A model generated the notes under the pieces. That model was not told where the DNA came from and searched no databases. It saw only the letters and a list, made by a program, of their open reading frames with translations. Of a stretch of DNA of 64,000 nt, positions 35,181 to 45,311 are shown one piece after another. The translations under genes were made by a program, and so were the position numbers. How positions within the stretch are numbered: the stretch's first letter is position 1; the number at the start of each line of letters is the position of its first letter. Source of the DNA: Adiantum capillus-veneris (lineage: Eukaryota > Streptophyta > Polypodiopsida > Polypodiales > Pteridaceae); assembly GCA_014529385.2 (NCBI GenBank), contig CM043963.1, positions 98,221,912 to 98,285,911 on the forward strand, written 5' to 3'.

Positions 35181-35771
35181 TCACCCATTGTATTTTGTCT
35201 TGACACATTGAGCCACTTGATATGGTCTTAATTGTTGTGGTTCAGTCACCAATTTAACCAATTCGTGGTCTCTTGGAAAGACATCTCTCGCCCTATCCTC
35301 TCGTCTTGGAGAGAATCCCGGTGGAATCCTCTCTAATGTGTATTGTGGCATCATTATTGGATGAAAGTAAGTAGAGATCGGAGTACCCTTGTATGTGTAT
35401 TGTTCTAGGTCAATTGGATCAACAAGTTTGTACTCACATCCATACTTATCTACCATCAAAACTTGCACTCCATGGGCATTTGTATATGTGAATGCATAGA
35501 GGTTCTTATGGGTGGTCAACTCTCTAGCATTGGGCTCTACACACCTGTACAAGATGTATGAATCCCCGTTTGTGAATCTATATAAGCCCTCATGAGTGTA
35601 ATCTATAAGCACTCTCCTGGATTCATTGGCTTTGATGAATCTCACATTTGGTTTGTCGATTAGAGGATGCCTCTCCTCTAGGTATTCTCCCAATCCCCCT
35701 GTTGAAGGCATTGCAACGTTTTTCATGTCTTTGAGTGGAGTAGAAAACCCTGGTGGTGAATTATTTATCAT
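35181..35771 (-). CDS. Element A gag N-terminal frame
   Basis: A 196-codon open frame starts MINNSPPGFSTPLKDMKNVA and ends in ...QVAQCVKTKYNG, where the capsid frame takes over after a shift near 35170 (KYNG, then GSIYSCLTLQ). It contains IPPGFSPRREDRARDVFPRD and a YTYKGTPISTYFHP stretch. It was not recognised as a known domain, and is called gag from its position only. Confidence 0.55.
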   Translation of the reverse strand: MINNSPPGFSTPLKDMKNVAMPSTGGLGEYLEERHPLIDKPNVRFIKANESRRVLIDYTHEGLYRFTNGDSYILYRCVEPNARELTTHKNLYAFTYTNAHGVQVLMVDKYGCEYKLVDPIDLEQYTYKGTPISTYFHPIMMPQYTLERIPPGFSPRREDRARDVFPRDHELVKLVTEPQQLRPYQVAQCVKTKYNG

Positions 35772-36188
35772 GATTAAGGATCACTCAAAAGTCTCAAGAT
35801 AGTTCTTGACAAGCCCAACTTGGCTAAGTGCAACTTATCCCTTGCTGCCCCTGATAAGGTCTCTCAAAAGTCAGGAATTTGTGACTTTTTTTTGTTTTTG
35901 GAAACTAGTCTTGGGGTACCCTAAAAGTTTGGATTTAGGAATCCTAGTAAAATTCAGCTCCTGACTATACCTGACTCAATTTGGAGTTGTGTATCAAAAG
36001 TTAGAGCACTTCTAGTGAACTGCACTTGAAACAACACTCAAAACAGTCTCAGGACTTAAAAACAAGAACTTTGGTTTGTATCTTGGTCTCCAGAAGGTAG
36101 TTTTAGCTCAAACTTGAGATTTGGGATATACTCAAGTATGTTTACAAAATCATCAAGTCAGATACCCCCACTATGCTGAGTGAGAGGT

Positions 36189-38028
36189 ACATGGATCGCG
36201 ATCCATGTTCCCTGTCAAATTTTTTTTCTCCAAATTTTTATGTGTGTAGACAAGGTCATAAGCAGGCTATATACCAATTTTCAGCAAATTCTAAGGTTGC
36301 GGTACATGGATTGCGATCCATGTTCAACCACATCTGGACTTATCCTCTTAGGGGTTTGTTCCTAACTATGTCCACAAGCTAAATCTCAAATATTTTTGGA
36401 TTTGGACTTGTTTTGACAAGTCAAATAGCCAACACTAGGTCTGCACAGTGGTTTTCAGTCTGTCACATGTTTTTCTCCCTTTTGACCCAAATTTGCTCAT
36501 TTTTTTCCAAAAATGGACTTGAGGATATGTCTCCTTGTGTATGCACTACTGATCTGGAAAGTTTTAGGTCAAGATGTCACTATGGGTACATGAATCGCGA
36601 TCCATGTTTGGAGCCCAAATTAACTTTTTTTGGTACCATCAGAATCAGCATGATTAATAGGTCCTATGGTATCAAATTTTTTGAAAATGGACCTTTGGAT
36701 TGAAAGTTAGGTTAATTCTGGCATTTGCTCAAAATACCTTGCAGTTCTAGGCTTTTGGACAGGTTTTTGATATCCAAATTCACTTTTGAAAAGACCACTA
36801 GACTCCTTGTGATGTCCTCTAGCTATGCTGCAAGTTTGGTATCAAACTGTGACAAAGGAACATGGATCGCGATCCATGTACCTATGTGTTAGATTGCATT
36901 GAAACTTGGCACACAGCTTCCCCTTGGTCCACTAATCCCTCCTATATGGTTTTTATGTGATTTGGACTTGTTTAGGCCAGGCAAAAGTCAATTCACAGGT
37001 CTATTTTTAGGGTTTTCACCTTGAAGTGTTTTTGGCACTTTTGACCCAATTTTTGGACTTTTTTGGCAAAATTTCTTTGGGGACTTTTGTTCACAATGGT
37101 CTCTACTACATGCTACAAAAGTTTCTATCCAAAAAATTCTCAGGGGTACATGAATCGCGATCCATGTTCCACCACTTTTGGATCTAAGAGTTTGGTGTGC
37201 TAATAGCTTGTGATGTTTGTAGACTGCTCACCAAGAATTTTTGAATTTGAATCAATTTTGCCCAACCAAAACTGACTTTCAAGTCTGCTGCGACAGTTTT
37301 GACAATGTTCTATTTTTGGCTATTTTGACCACTTTTTACAACTTTTTTGCATATGGTTCTTTTGGGAAAAGTGTTTGTCTATGTCTCAGCTACCCACTGC
37401 TCAAATCTCAGCCAAAAAAATTTCAAATTTTTTTCATGAGGTACATGGATCGCGATCCATGTTTGGAAGCCAAACTGACATTTCTTGGTACCATTAGACT
37501 CAGCATGTTTACTAGATGCTATGGTATCAAAAGTTTTGGATTTGAACAATTTTTTGTCATTCAAAAGCAAGTTCTTATGTCTGTCCTGCGGTTTGGCTAT
37601 TTGGCAGAATTTTGGTGTTTTGATCAACTTTTTTCAATTTTTTGCTATGGCCCCTTTTGGCAAAGTTGTTCCAAATGATATCAAGGATGTACTTGTCAAA
37701 TATGAGTCCCAAATGTCAAAAAGGTACATAGATTTCGATCCATGTTTGGCAACATTTTTTCATGAATTTTGTTCTGTTGGTTCTTTATGCCCTGTAGAAG
37801 CCAAATCTCACCCCTTTTTGAATTTGGATCCCAAAATCTCAAGATTTGCTCAGTTATGTGTCTGCAATGCCTGTTTTACTATTTTTGCCCTAACAACCAA
37901 TTCTAAAGTGATTTTTGAGTTTTTCTTTCAAGCAAACTTGATCAGAGTAGTTTCCCACTGATGCTCACTGTAACTGGTCACTTTTCACCTAAAATGTTTT
38001 TTTGGGGTACATGGATCGCGATCCATGT
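36189..38028. repeat. Tandem array, about 284-bp period, each unit with a 20-bp palindrome
   Basis: ACATGGATCGCGATCCATGT, a perfect inverted repeat, starts at 36189, 36860, 37443 and 38009. One- to three-base variants start at 36304, 36588, 37148 and 37726. Spacings are 115, 284, 272, 288, 295, 283 and 283. The units at 36588 and 37443 also share about 90 bp after the palindrome, but others have diverged strongly there, so the palindrome is the best-conserved part. The array occupies the leader of element A between its 5' LTR and gag. Confidence 0.93.
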
Positions 38029-38402
38029 TTCCACAGAATCTGGCCAAACTTCTCAGATTGCTTCTAGAGAGTCTGTTGATGCCTTTGATCCACAAATTTT
38101 TGAATTTGGATCACTTTTGAGGTCTCTACCATCAAATTTTCAGAATTTCAGAGTTATGGTCGTTTTTGCCAAAATATGGTTTTCACCCTTTTTTCCCTCA
38201 ATCTTTTAGCCTAAATTTGATGGTGGTAGTTTCTACTTACCCTACTCCTAAGTACTGAAATGAAACATAAAACAAAAACAAAGTGAACGGTACAAAATAA
38301 AGTCAAAACGAAAAACGGAACAGCACTCTGAAAGCATAGAGAAAATCGAAGAATGAAATGCTTTTGGCTATCTCACTCACAACCCTCTTTACTTCTCAAG
38401 AA

Positions 38403-39161
38403 AACCTTAACAAGCAAACACAACAACTCTACAAGCAAACCAACACTCAATGATCAAGGAAATCTACCTATGTCCTTTCTCACAGCTCTAGGTCATCATG
38501 CCATTTCGGCACTCGAACGGACTCGAAATACAACGAAACTTTAGGAGTAGGTTTAGGACACCTAGGGGCACTATCCTAGCAAATCTGGACGCAATCCGAC
38601 AAGGTACCAAAATCACGATCCATCATGAAAAAGGTCCTAAATACTGCAACAGATCAGTCCAGAAGTGTCGACCTATGGTCTAAGAACACTCTCCTATGGT
38701 CAAAACGACAATAAACAATGTTTTAAGCACTCAAATCTGCATTTACAGCTCACAGACATGTAGTCATGAACCTCAACAAAACTAACAATGCTTACACTTG
38801 AATTAAAGAGCAAAGAGAGAGGAACACAATGCAACTTTCGGATTTGAATGATTACCCATTCATTAGTTGCATTGATTACAAGGTTGGAGCAGCTCGTAGC
38901 TTGAGCGTACGTTTTTTGAGCTCCCTTCTTCTTCTAAAGATAAGCCTCCTTTCCCATTAAGGTTAATAACATTTATACCTAGGGCATTCTAAATGGCCAG
39001 TTGCCGGCTCACATGGACCTTTACAAATAACATGACAAAATTACAACTCAGGGATTGACTATTACTCTTACTACACTAGCTCGGAAAACTAATAGAGTAC
39101 AAATGTAGTGTCCGGCTTCGTGTCCGACCAGTTGGGCGCCCGTTTGATCTATTATCAAACA
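38403..39161 (-). repeat. 5' LTR of element A (shared part)
   Basis: It starts TGTTTGATAATAGATCAAAC at 39161 and matches the 3' LTR down to 38403 with one 25-bp gap. No TGG-type primer-binding site was recognised inward of 38403, so the inner end may be altered. Confidence 0.88.
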
Positions 39162-40230
39162 CAAGTTGAAGTCTCAAAGTGTATTCAAGGCTTGGTATGT
39201 TTGGCAGTTTCTATATTGGGTGACTTCTCCAGACGCCCATGATCAAGTAAGAATGGCTTGGAGCCAGAAGCCATTTCCAGTATCCCAGAATGTGGAATTA
39301 TCATCTGATGAAGAAGCCCCAGAAAGCCAGTCAGTTCCCACTGGACAAAAGACAAAGGCCATACAAGACGAAGCTAGCAGTTCAAAGAGGCCAAGGATGA
39401 CACTGACCAAAAGTACGGCTCTCTTGAAGCAGCTAGAAAGTCAAATCAAAACAGTGTCTACTAAAAAGACTTCAGCTAGCCAGACTGAACATCATACTGT
39501 CCAACTAGTGGAGTTAACGAGCCTGCAGGCCAAATTTCAACAACCACCAGTACTGAACAAGATCAATCACAAAGGGCCAGTCTTGATCAGCCAACAGACC
39601 AGACTGATAAGGGCAAAGGACCAGCATCTCCAAGTCCATTTGGCAGGGTTTCTGTCCCATACAGTGAAGCAGCCCTGCTATTGAAAAAGAAAGATAGGTT
39701 ACAACATATGTAGACTCATCCTCTCAAGGGACGCCTAGTTTTGCAAAAATCTGATTATTCTGCATTACCCTACCTGGATCCTGTCCACGGTCTATGAGCC
39801 AACTGAGTTTGATCCAGCAACAGTTAAGTATGGTCGTTCTGTACTTATTCAGTCATCATGGAACACTATTGTCAATTGCATGGGGCAAATGCTAGATACT
39901 GCAGGGTCAGAAGATGAACTAACTAAGGTAAACACTGAACTAAAGGAGGTTGAGGAGCAGATTGAAAAGCTGGAGCAAGGGAGAGCATCCCAAAACCTGC
40001 ACCACAGTATCCTTGAAGCTCAGTCGGCTAGGACTATTCAACAGTTACAGAGTAAGCTTGACAAGGTGGAGTCTGAGATACGGACCATATCGGAAGAAAA
40101 GGCAGAAGCTGAAAGAATCGCTGATAGGTTTGAAACTATGATGAGAATGAAAAGAGTTGAGTTCAACTCCTTACTGACCAGCCACACTGCTCTGAAGGCC
40201 ACATTAATAGAAAAGGAACATCTATAATAA
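39162..40230 (+). pseudogene. Element C accessory region, first part with coiled coil
   Basis: Text resumes after element A with WQFLYWVTSPDAHDQVRMAW and a Ser/Lys-rich linker (39166-39684). After stops it continues with YEPTEFDPATVKYGRSVLIQ and a long heptad-rich coiled coil (39880-40227: LTKVNTELKEVEEQIEKLEQ). No enzyme motif was seen. In position it is downstream of where integrase would be. Not recognised. Confidence 0.6.
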
Positions 40231-40243
40231 TCTAGCCGAGATC

Positions 40244-40960
40244 TTGAATCCAGAAGGGAATGCTGTTTTCAACATGGATAACTTGAGGGCTCTTATGGAG
40301 ACAATGCAGAGTGATTTGCAAGATAAAATTTCTAAATATAACAGTGCTCTGGCAAATCAAGCTATCCTTGATTATATTGAACATCAGAAGGATGATGATA
40401 AGGAGGAAGAAGAAGCAGAGAAGGAGGATGAACCAGAAGAAGAGCATAATGATGATGATGACTCTCCTCCATCTCCACCTTCAGAACCTGATACTGGTGG
40501 TGCAGGGACAACAGGAGGAAATGATCAATCACAGGCAGACCAACTAGACCAGCCTGAAGGGCAGCAGTCGAGCGATCAGCAGGTGGGAAAGCAACAACCC
40601 AGCAACACTAAAAAATCACCAGCATACCAGTCACAACACAGTAGGGATGCTAAAGGGAAAGGCAAAGCTGTGACTGAGGTTTTAGCAAGTGATGAGCAAC
40701 ATTCATTACAACTCATCATGCTGAATAAGAAATTAAGACATCAGCAGGCTCCTATAACCAGGCGGTATTTGGAGGATGATGATCTTATCTCTGATCTAGA
40801 GCGATTTCAGCGACTATATGTCGGCGCCAGGGAAATGGTTGAGCATTGGAAATCAGTTGCTTTGCATGATCAGGAGGTCTGTCAACTGCTTGAGCATCCC
40901 AGTACAATACAACTGTTAGAAAGGGTGCCTGAATGGATACTGACTGCTGAAGAGAGGTAG
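40244..40960 (+). CDS. Element C accessory frame: acidic linker protein, unknown
   Basis: This 238-codon open frame lies between a helical N-terminus (MDNLRALMETMQSDLQDKIS) and a C-terminal helical part (YLEDDDLISDLERFQRLYVG). In between is a very acidic run (DDDKEEEEAEKEDEPEEEHN, residues about 50-75), a Pro-rich patch, and a Gln/Ser-rich stretch. It belongs to the same interrupted reading as 39162-40230 and 41185-42280. No known domain was recognised. Confidence 0.55.
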   Translation: MNPEGNAVFNMDNLRALMETMQSDLQDKISKYNSALANQAILDYIEHQKDDDKEEEEAEKEDEPEEEHNDDDDSPPSPPSEPDTGGAGTTGGNDQSQADQLDQPEGQQSSDQQVGKQQPSNTKKSPAYQSQHSRDAKGKGKAVTEVLASDEQHSLQLIMLNKKLRHQQAPITRRYLEDDDLISDLERFQRLYVGAREMVEHWKSVALHDQEVCQLLEHPSTIQLLERVPEWILTAEER

Positions 40961-41184
40961 CTAATCCACATTGGCAATGGCATTCTACTGCAGATTGTCG
41001 TTCTCTAGCTATGGAATTAGACATTTAGCTAGGGAAAAATCCAACGTATAGATGCATGAAGGATGTCAAGAGTCAATTAAAAGAGGTCTTACTGCAAATA
41101 TAGATCGCTAGGGGAGTTTTGGATCAAAGGGTGTGAGCTATTCTTGAAGATCAGACTGCCACCAGCAAGGGACCTCAACCTCGA

Positions 41185-42390
41185 ATGTCAGTTGGAGAAC
41201 ATGCAACTGCTCTCCGACATCTGTTTCAGCTGGTTAAGGTAACCAGAAAGATGATGCAGCAAGAGAACCAAGCTGTCCTTAATTTCTTAGAATTTGTGCA
41301 TGATTCCCCAGTTCTCCTGTATGCTTTACCAGCAAGAGAAGCAGAGTCGTCAAGATTTTTTCCAGCACTCTATCCTCAACACACAGAACCAGTAGATCAG
41401 CTCACATACTTCAAGATTACTGATGATCTTCAGGATTGGTATGAGCGATCGACTATAGAATGGAAAACCTGGCAAACACTTTTCAACGACGCTCTTCAAC
41501 TGAATGATTTTCAAGAGTTGAGAGATGAGGTGCAGAGGATCAAACTGTGTATGGCACAGTGGAAAATTCAGCTCAGAGGTCTCACTAAGATCACCAACCA
41601 ACTGTTGCAACTCATTGTTGAGTCCTCTAAAGTACCTGAAAAGGATATTACAGCTAAACCAGGTCTAGGACCCCAGTACAGGGAGATGGCTGAGATGCTT
41701 TTTGAAGCTAGGATCAGAACTAATCAGCCTCTTCCAGAAGGATGGATCCATACAGCTTCGCATTGTCACAAACTGGCCAGAACTCGTCTCACAAAAGGCA
41801 AACACACGCTCGATGATCCCGACCCCAAAACTTATCATCCTCTCACGCCTTATGAAGTAGAAATGACCACGGAGAGGCGGGATCAGCTTGAGCAGAGGCC
41901 ATTTACAGACTCATTCAGAAGGACAATGCTGGCACTGGGACTTCGGAGACACCATCCATACCTAAGGGCAAAAGGAAGCGGGTTCAGTGGAAGGATACTA
42001 GGTAGTTTTATCTTGGTATTCGATGGAGGAATTTTCCAGCCGTCTCAGAATCAGACGATGGATTTTTCCAAACATTTTCAGAATCAGACAACGGATTTTT
42101 CTCAGCTAGGTGTGGACATCTCTTTGGCTGACACCCATGGAATTACAATTATAGGGGGTGTCAAGCACTTAACAAAGCATGGAGTATGGCATAAAGCCAT
42201 GTTTCAGAAGGATCAGACGATGGATTTTTTTAATAGAAATTTTGGAGTCTTACCAAAATTCAAGAAAGGAGGGAAGGATGTAGATGGTGGAGGCAGTTTC
42301 ACTAGGTGGGAACCAGCTCTTGGAAAGCCGAGCAGCGGACCATTCAGTAATTACCATGCCGGTTACCACAGTAACTCCAAGGAGCTATAA
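41185..42390 (+). CDS. Element C accessory frame, C-terminal part, reading into the LTR
   Basis: A 401-codon open frame has helical text (LFQLVKVTRKMMQQENQAVL, ITDDLQDWYERSTIEWKTWQ). From about 42040 it consists of repeated (Q)NQTMDFS-type words, then runs through the polypurine tract and 111 bp into the 3' LTR. The last part is therefore probably not protein-coding. The helical part was not recognised as any family. It has no transmembrane segment, so an env role is not supported. Confidence 0.5.
   Translation: MSVGEHATALRHLFQLVKVTRKMMQQENQAVLNFLEFVHDSPVLLYALPAREAESSRFFPALYPQHTEPVDQLTYFKITDDLQDWYERSTIEWKTWQTLFNDALQLNDFQELRDEVQRIKLCMAQWKIQLRGLTKITNQLLQLIVESSKVPEKDITAKPGLGPQYREMAEMLFEARIRTNQPLPEGWIHTASHCHKLARTRLTKGKHTLDDPDPKTYHPLTPYEVEMTTERRDQLEQRPFTDSFRRTMLALGLRRHHPYLRAKGSGFSGRILGSFILVFDGGIFQPSQNQTMDFSKHFQNQTTDFSQLGVDISLADTHGITIIGGVKHLTKHGVWHKAMFQKDQTMDFFNRNFGVLPKFKKGGKDVDGGGSFTRWEPALGKPSSGPFSNYHAGYHSNSKEL
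42262..42278 (+). promoter_or_regulatory. Polypurine tract of element C
   Basis: AAGAAAGGAGGGAAGGA ends immediately before the TG of the 3' LTR. Confidence 0.9.
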
Positions 42391-42782
42391 ATAGGACCCA
42401 TTACATTGTAATTGGGTTGGCAATTGTTGGCTGTACTTTTGGGTTGTTTTATCCTTTGACTTCCTACTCTTAGTGTGTGATTGTAGTCCTGAAACTGTTC
42501 CTAGGCTACATTATTCCACTTGTACTCTTACTCTGTAATTTCTAATACAGTAGTCAAGTACACTTCAGCCATATATGCTTTGTATCCATTTCCTCTGAAT
42601 CTGAATCTGAATCTGAATCCAGTCATTCAGCTTGTCTAATTCTCAGTTGATGTATTCCATTTCATATAATTGTTCTAGCTCAGTTTCTTTCTTCCAGTTC
42701 TACTGATTGAACTAATGAATCACCAGTAGCTGTAAACTCAAACACTGGAATCAGCTATCTAAAGAGATCAGCTCCAATTCCA
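42279..42782 (+). repeat. 3' LTR of element C (504 bp)
   Basis: It matches 24339-24840 with the same ends; TATAAATA is at 42386-42393. It is followed by AACAT (42783-42787), the target duplication. Confidence 0.95.
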
Positions 42783-42787
42783 AACAT

Positions 42788-42936
42788 TCAAGGATTAGTT
42801 GGCTAAGTATGGACGCCCAAGTGTGAATGGGACGAGCTCATATAAAAGTCACCTAAACCTAAAATCACATATTCTTTCATTTGTGCAATTGAAGAGTGCT
42901 CTTTCTCCATCTTCATCTTCTTCTTCTTCATCTCCT

Positions 42937-42976
<40 letters not shown>

Positions 42977-43240
42977 CGTGAGAGAGAGAGAGAGAGTGCG
43001 ATCAAGCATTGCGACGACGACATGGCGGTGGCGAGGTGGTTGAGCACCGCACGGCGGTAGCTCCTCCTTCTTCGCGGCGAGGAATCCTCCACGAAGGCGA
43101 GCGTCGTGCGGTGAGTGACACACCCTTGCCTTCTTGAGCTTGCTAGATTAGTCTAGTTGTGTGCTTGGAGCCATTTGTGGCTCGCACACAGTGTATCGGC
43201 AAGTCCCTTGCATTGACACGTGCGACATACGCGCACAGTC
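42788..43240 (+). repeat. Probable promoter-proximal part of element B LTR, with microsatellites
   Basis: With element C removed, this continues the B LTR fragment at 24101-24338. It has TATAAAAG at 42841-42848, a pyrimidine-rich stretch, (GT)16 at 42942-42973 and (GA)8 at 42981-42996. A TATA box after U3 tandem repeats fits an LTR. The 3' limit of the LTR was not found. Assignment is inference from the reconstructed order. Confidence 0.5.
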
Positions 43241-43262
43241 CTAAAAGGTAGCATGCATATCA

Positions 43263-44557
43263 TTATTTAAATGACATAAACAAGACATCCTTGTGAACAA
43301 GCAAGTCATAAACCCTCCTCTCACAGGAGACATAAATGTAGAAGCACCTCCCACAAACCTCATCAAGATTGAGGTTGCTTAAAGACTCGGAAAGATCTCC
43401 TCTTGCATCAATAGCTTTGAAAGTCTTCTCTACACTTTTATCATGATCCTCCTCACCCTTTGGAGCAAACTGGAAGGGATCCTTAGTATCAATGTCATCC
43501 AAGGCAGCCTCAAGCCATGGAGGGACACTGTGAACTCTCTTCTATTTACATCATAACATTAAGGGAAAAAGTGATTACACATGCATGCTTAGTGTGATGA
43601 GGCAAAGAAGCAACAAAGTAGGACACTCACATGTGCATAATAACCTTCTTCAATTCTCTTTTGAATTTGTCCAAGTCGGCGAGCCTTGTCCGCCATGTAT
43701 TGCTTCATCCTCCCACTGATAAACTCTTCAACAAAGGAAGCTTGATCCATCTCCTTGTATTGTCCACCAAGCGCCTTCCATACTTGTAATGCTCGAATGA
43801 GCATGAGGAGTTGTTATCGCTTGCAGCTTTGCTTGAACCTCCAATCTTTATCGGCGAACCTTTTCATGGCTACTTTCTTCCAAGCCTTAACCTCAGGATT
43901 AGACAGCACATTAGCTCTTCTCTCTGCCTCTTTGTGCAAGGGCCGACCTCCAAGACGCTTTGGAATCTCTATGTCAATACCATGAGACTCCTTGAGGCGT
44001 GTCATCATCCTCAATCTCTTGAATATGAAGGCCAAACGCGAGGGGCAATCCTCACTTGCGCGACATTGGCGTGCTAGTCTTCCACGGGGGAGCTCAATCT
44101 CTACATAGAATTTGCAAGGATCAATGTTTGTTGCCTCTTCCTTCTTTGCTTGTGCTTTCTCTTCTATGCCATTAGGATCATCACTTAGCTCTTCGTTGTA
44201 CGAGGCATTATCAACACTTGAACTAGCCATCTTCTTTCGTGGGCGGTTGTTGAGGCTAGGAGGTGTGGACGGATTATGCATGACCAATCGCGGGCTTCTT
44301 CTCACCTGAGATGCTGGCAATTTTTGACTAGGAGACATGGGGGGGATGTTGAAGCTCTCCTCTTGAGAAGGCAACAACTCTTCATGAGCCTCATTGACCC
44401 CATCCACATGCTCAGGTACCTGACTCTTTGCATCCCCTAGATTACCCCTCCTCTCAGCTAAATCTCTGAGAAGCATGGAGTTGGCCCGTGTCATGCGAGA
44501 GGAAGTAGCTCCCACACGAGTACTCTTGCCTGGATTTTTTCTAAGTGATTGCCCCAT
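43263..44557 (-). pseudogene. Two-exon gene of unknown function with one in-frame stop
   Basis: Exon 1 runs 44557-43631, the intron has GTGAGT at 43630 and TAG at 43544-43542, and exon 2 runs 43541-43263. The frame joins cleanly (YYAH then KRVHSVPPWLEAALDDI), giving 401 codons plus stop. A single TAA at 43816-43814 (CKR*QLLML, most easily CAA to TAA) interrupts it. The first 130 residues are Ser/Arg-rich and disordered-looking (VRRSPRLVMHNPSTPPSLNN). The middle has FKRLRMMTRLKESHGIDIEI, IPKRLGGRPLHKEAERRANV and WKKVAMKRFADKDWRFKQSC, and a helical part follows. It could be a transposon-borne accessory gene or a decayed host gene. No family was recognised. Confidence 0.55.
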
Positions 44558-44997
44558 TTTTAGGGGTGCTTACTTCCAAGCATATAACCATTAGCACAAC
44601 AATGCATTCAAATGGTTGAGTGTGTATGCGTGGCGGACGACCTATCACATTTGTGTGTGTGTGTGGAGAAACCGATTGCATTGTGTCTGGCAAAACAGAA
44701 AGAGGATATGCATTCATTGATCCACAAGCAGTAGCATATGCATACTGGGCAGCTATCACAAACAAGTGTGCCTTCCCCCTCTTTGTTCAGCATGTCAAAA
44801 TGCAGCACTTGCCAACCTCGGCTCGAACACAAACACCCCTCACGAACACCTGCTGGTCCTCAACCGCTTGCATGTCCCGTGGGCTATACCTTGCACATAA
44901 GCGAGTGCAGCTTTGACATCCCCCCATGCCACCCCCTCATGCATGCATGCAAAATGGTAGGGATCCCCTCCAAGCACTGAGTGGCCTGCCAACGCGG
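44558..44997. other. No gene recognised
   Basis: This is the 5' flank of the two-exon gene, with a short (GT)n at 44652-44662 and no recognisable protein on either strand. Confidence 0.5.
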
Positions 44998-45137
44998 TGA
45001 GAGCGGATTTTTGAGATGGGGCTCAACTCAAGGCTCCCACCAGACAAACCACTCCGTGAGGCCCTACACATGCATATTTCTTGGGGGCACCATTATCTTT
45101 TATGGAGAAAGAAGGAAACCAAAACAAAACCATATGC

Positions 45138-45182
<45 letters not shown>

Positions 45183-45311
45183 ACAGTCACACCTTCCTTA
45201 TGTGCTTCAACACAAAATGCCCTTCAACCATTCAACACACACTCCTTAAGCAATCCCTTTGAACACTGCACAAACTCACATGCAAAGAGTGACCTTCACC
45301 ATATTAGTGCT
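44998..45311 (+). repeat. Source copy of a 314-bp duplicated segment with (CA)21
   Basis: The sequence from tgagagcggatttttgagat to catattagtgct recurs at 53068-53366 with a shorter CA run and a few substitutions. Here it is embedded in continuous flanking sequence on both sides. The (CA)n lies at 45139-45180. Confidence 0.93.

Larger units (their letters stand above)
28218..39161 (-). mobile_element. LTR retrotransposon A, nested in C, minus strand, lacking RT/RNase H/integrase
   Basis: Directly repeated LTRs lie at 28344-29129 (3' LTR shared part) and 38403-39161 (5' LTR shared part). A polypurine tract (29141-29130) precedes the 3' LTR, whose start is TGTTTGAT. CAAGT flanks both ends (28213-28217 and 39162-39166) if the 3' LTR extends to 28218 (TGTTAGC on plus). 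Internal order on the minus strand is palindromic repeat array, gag, protease, accessory frame; no polymerase or integrase lies between protease and accessory frame. LTR divergence is about 2-3 percent by eye, lower than for the host element C, as nesting requires. Confidence 0.88.
24339..42782 (+). mobile_element. LTR retrotransposon C, complete ends, with element A nested inside
   Basis: 5' LTR is 24339-24840 and 3' LTR 42279-42782, both TG...CA. The 5-bp target duplication AACAT is at 24334-24338 and 42783-42787. A primer-binding site follows the 5' LTR and a polypurine tract precedes the 3' LTR. Internal order is gag, three zinc knuckles, protease, the linker to RT, then element A, then about 3.1 kb of accessory frames. 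RT, RNase H and integrase are absent. LTRs differ at roughly 25-30 of 503 positions by eye. Confidence 0.92.

Noticed and set aside
36189-38028. Regularly spaced palindromic repeats as a CRISPR array
   Set aside because: Spacing is about 284 bp, the intervals between repeats share sequence with each other, there are no cas genes, and the context is a plant retrotransposon leader.
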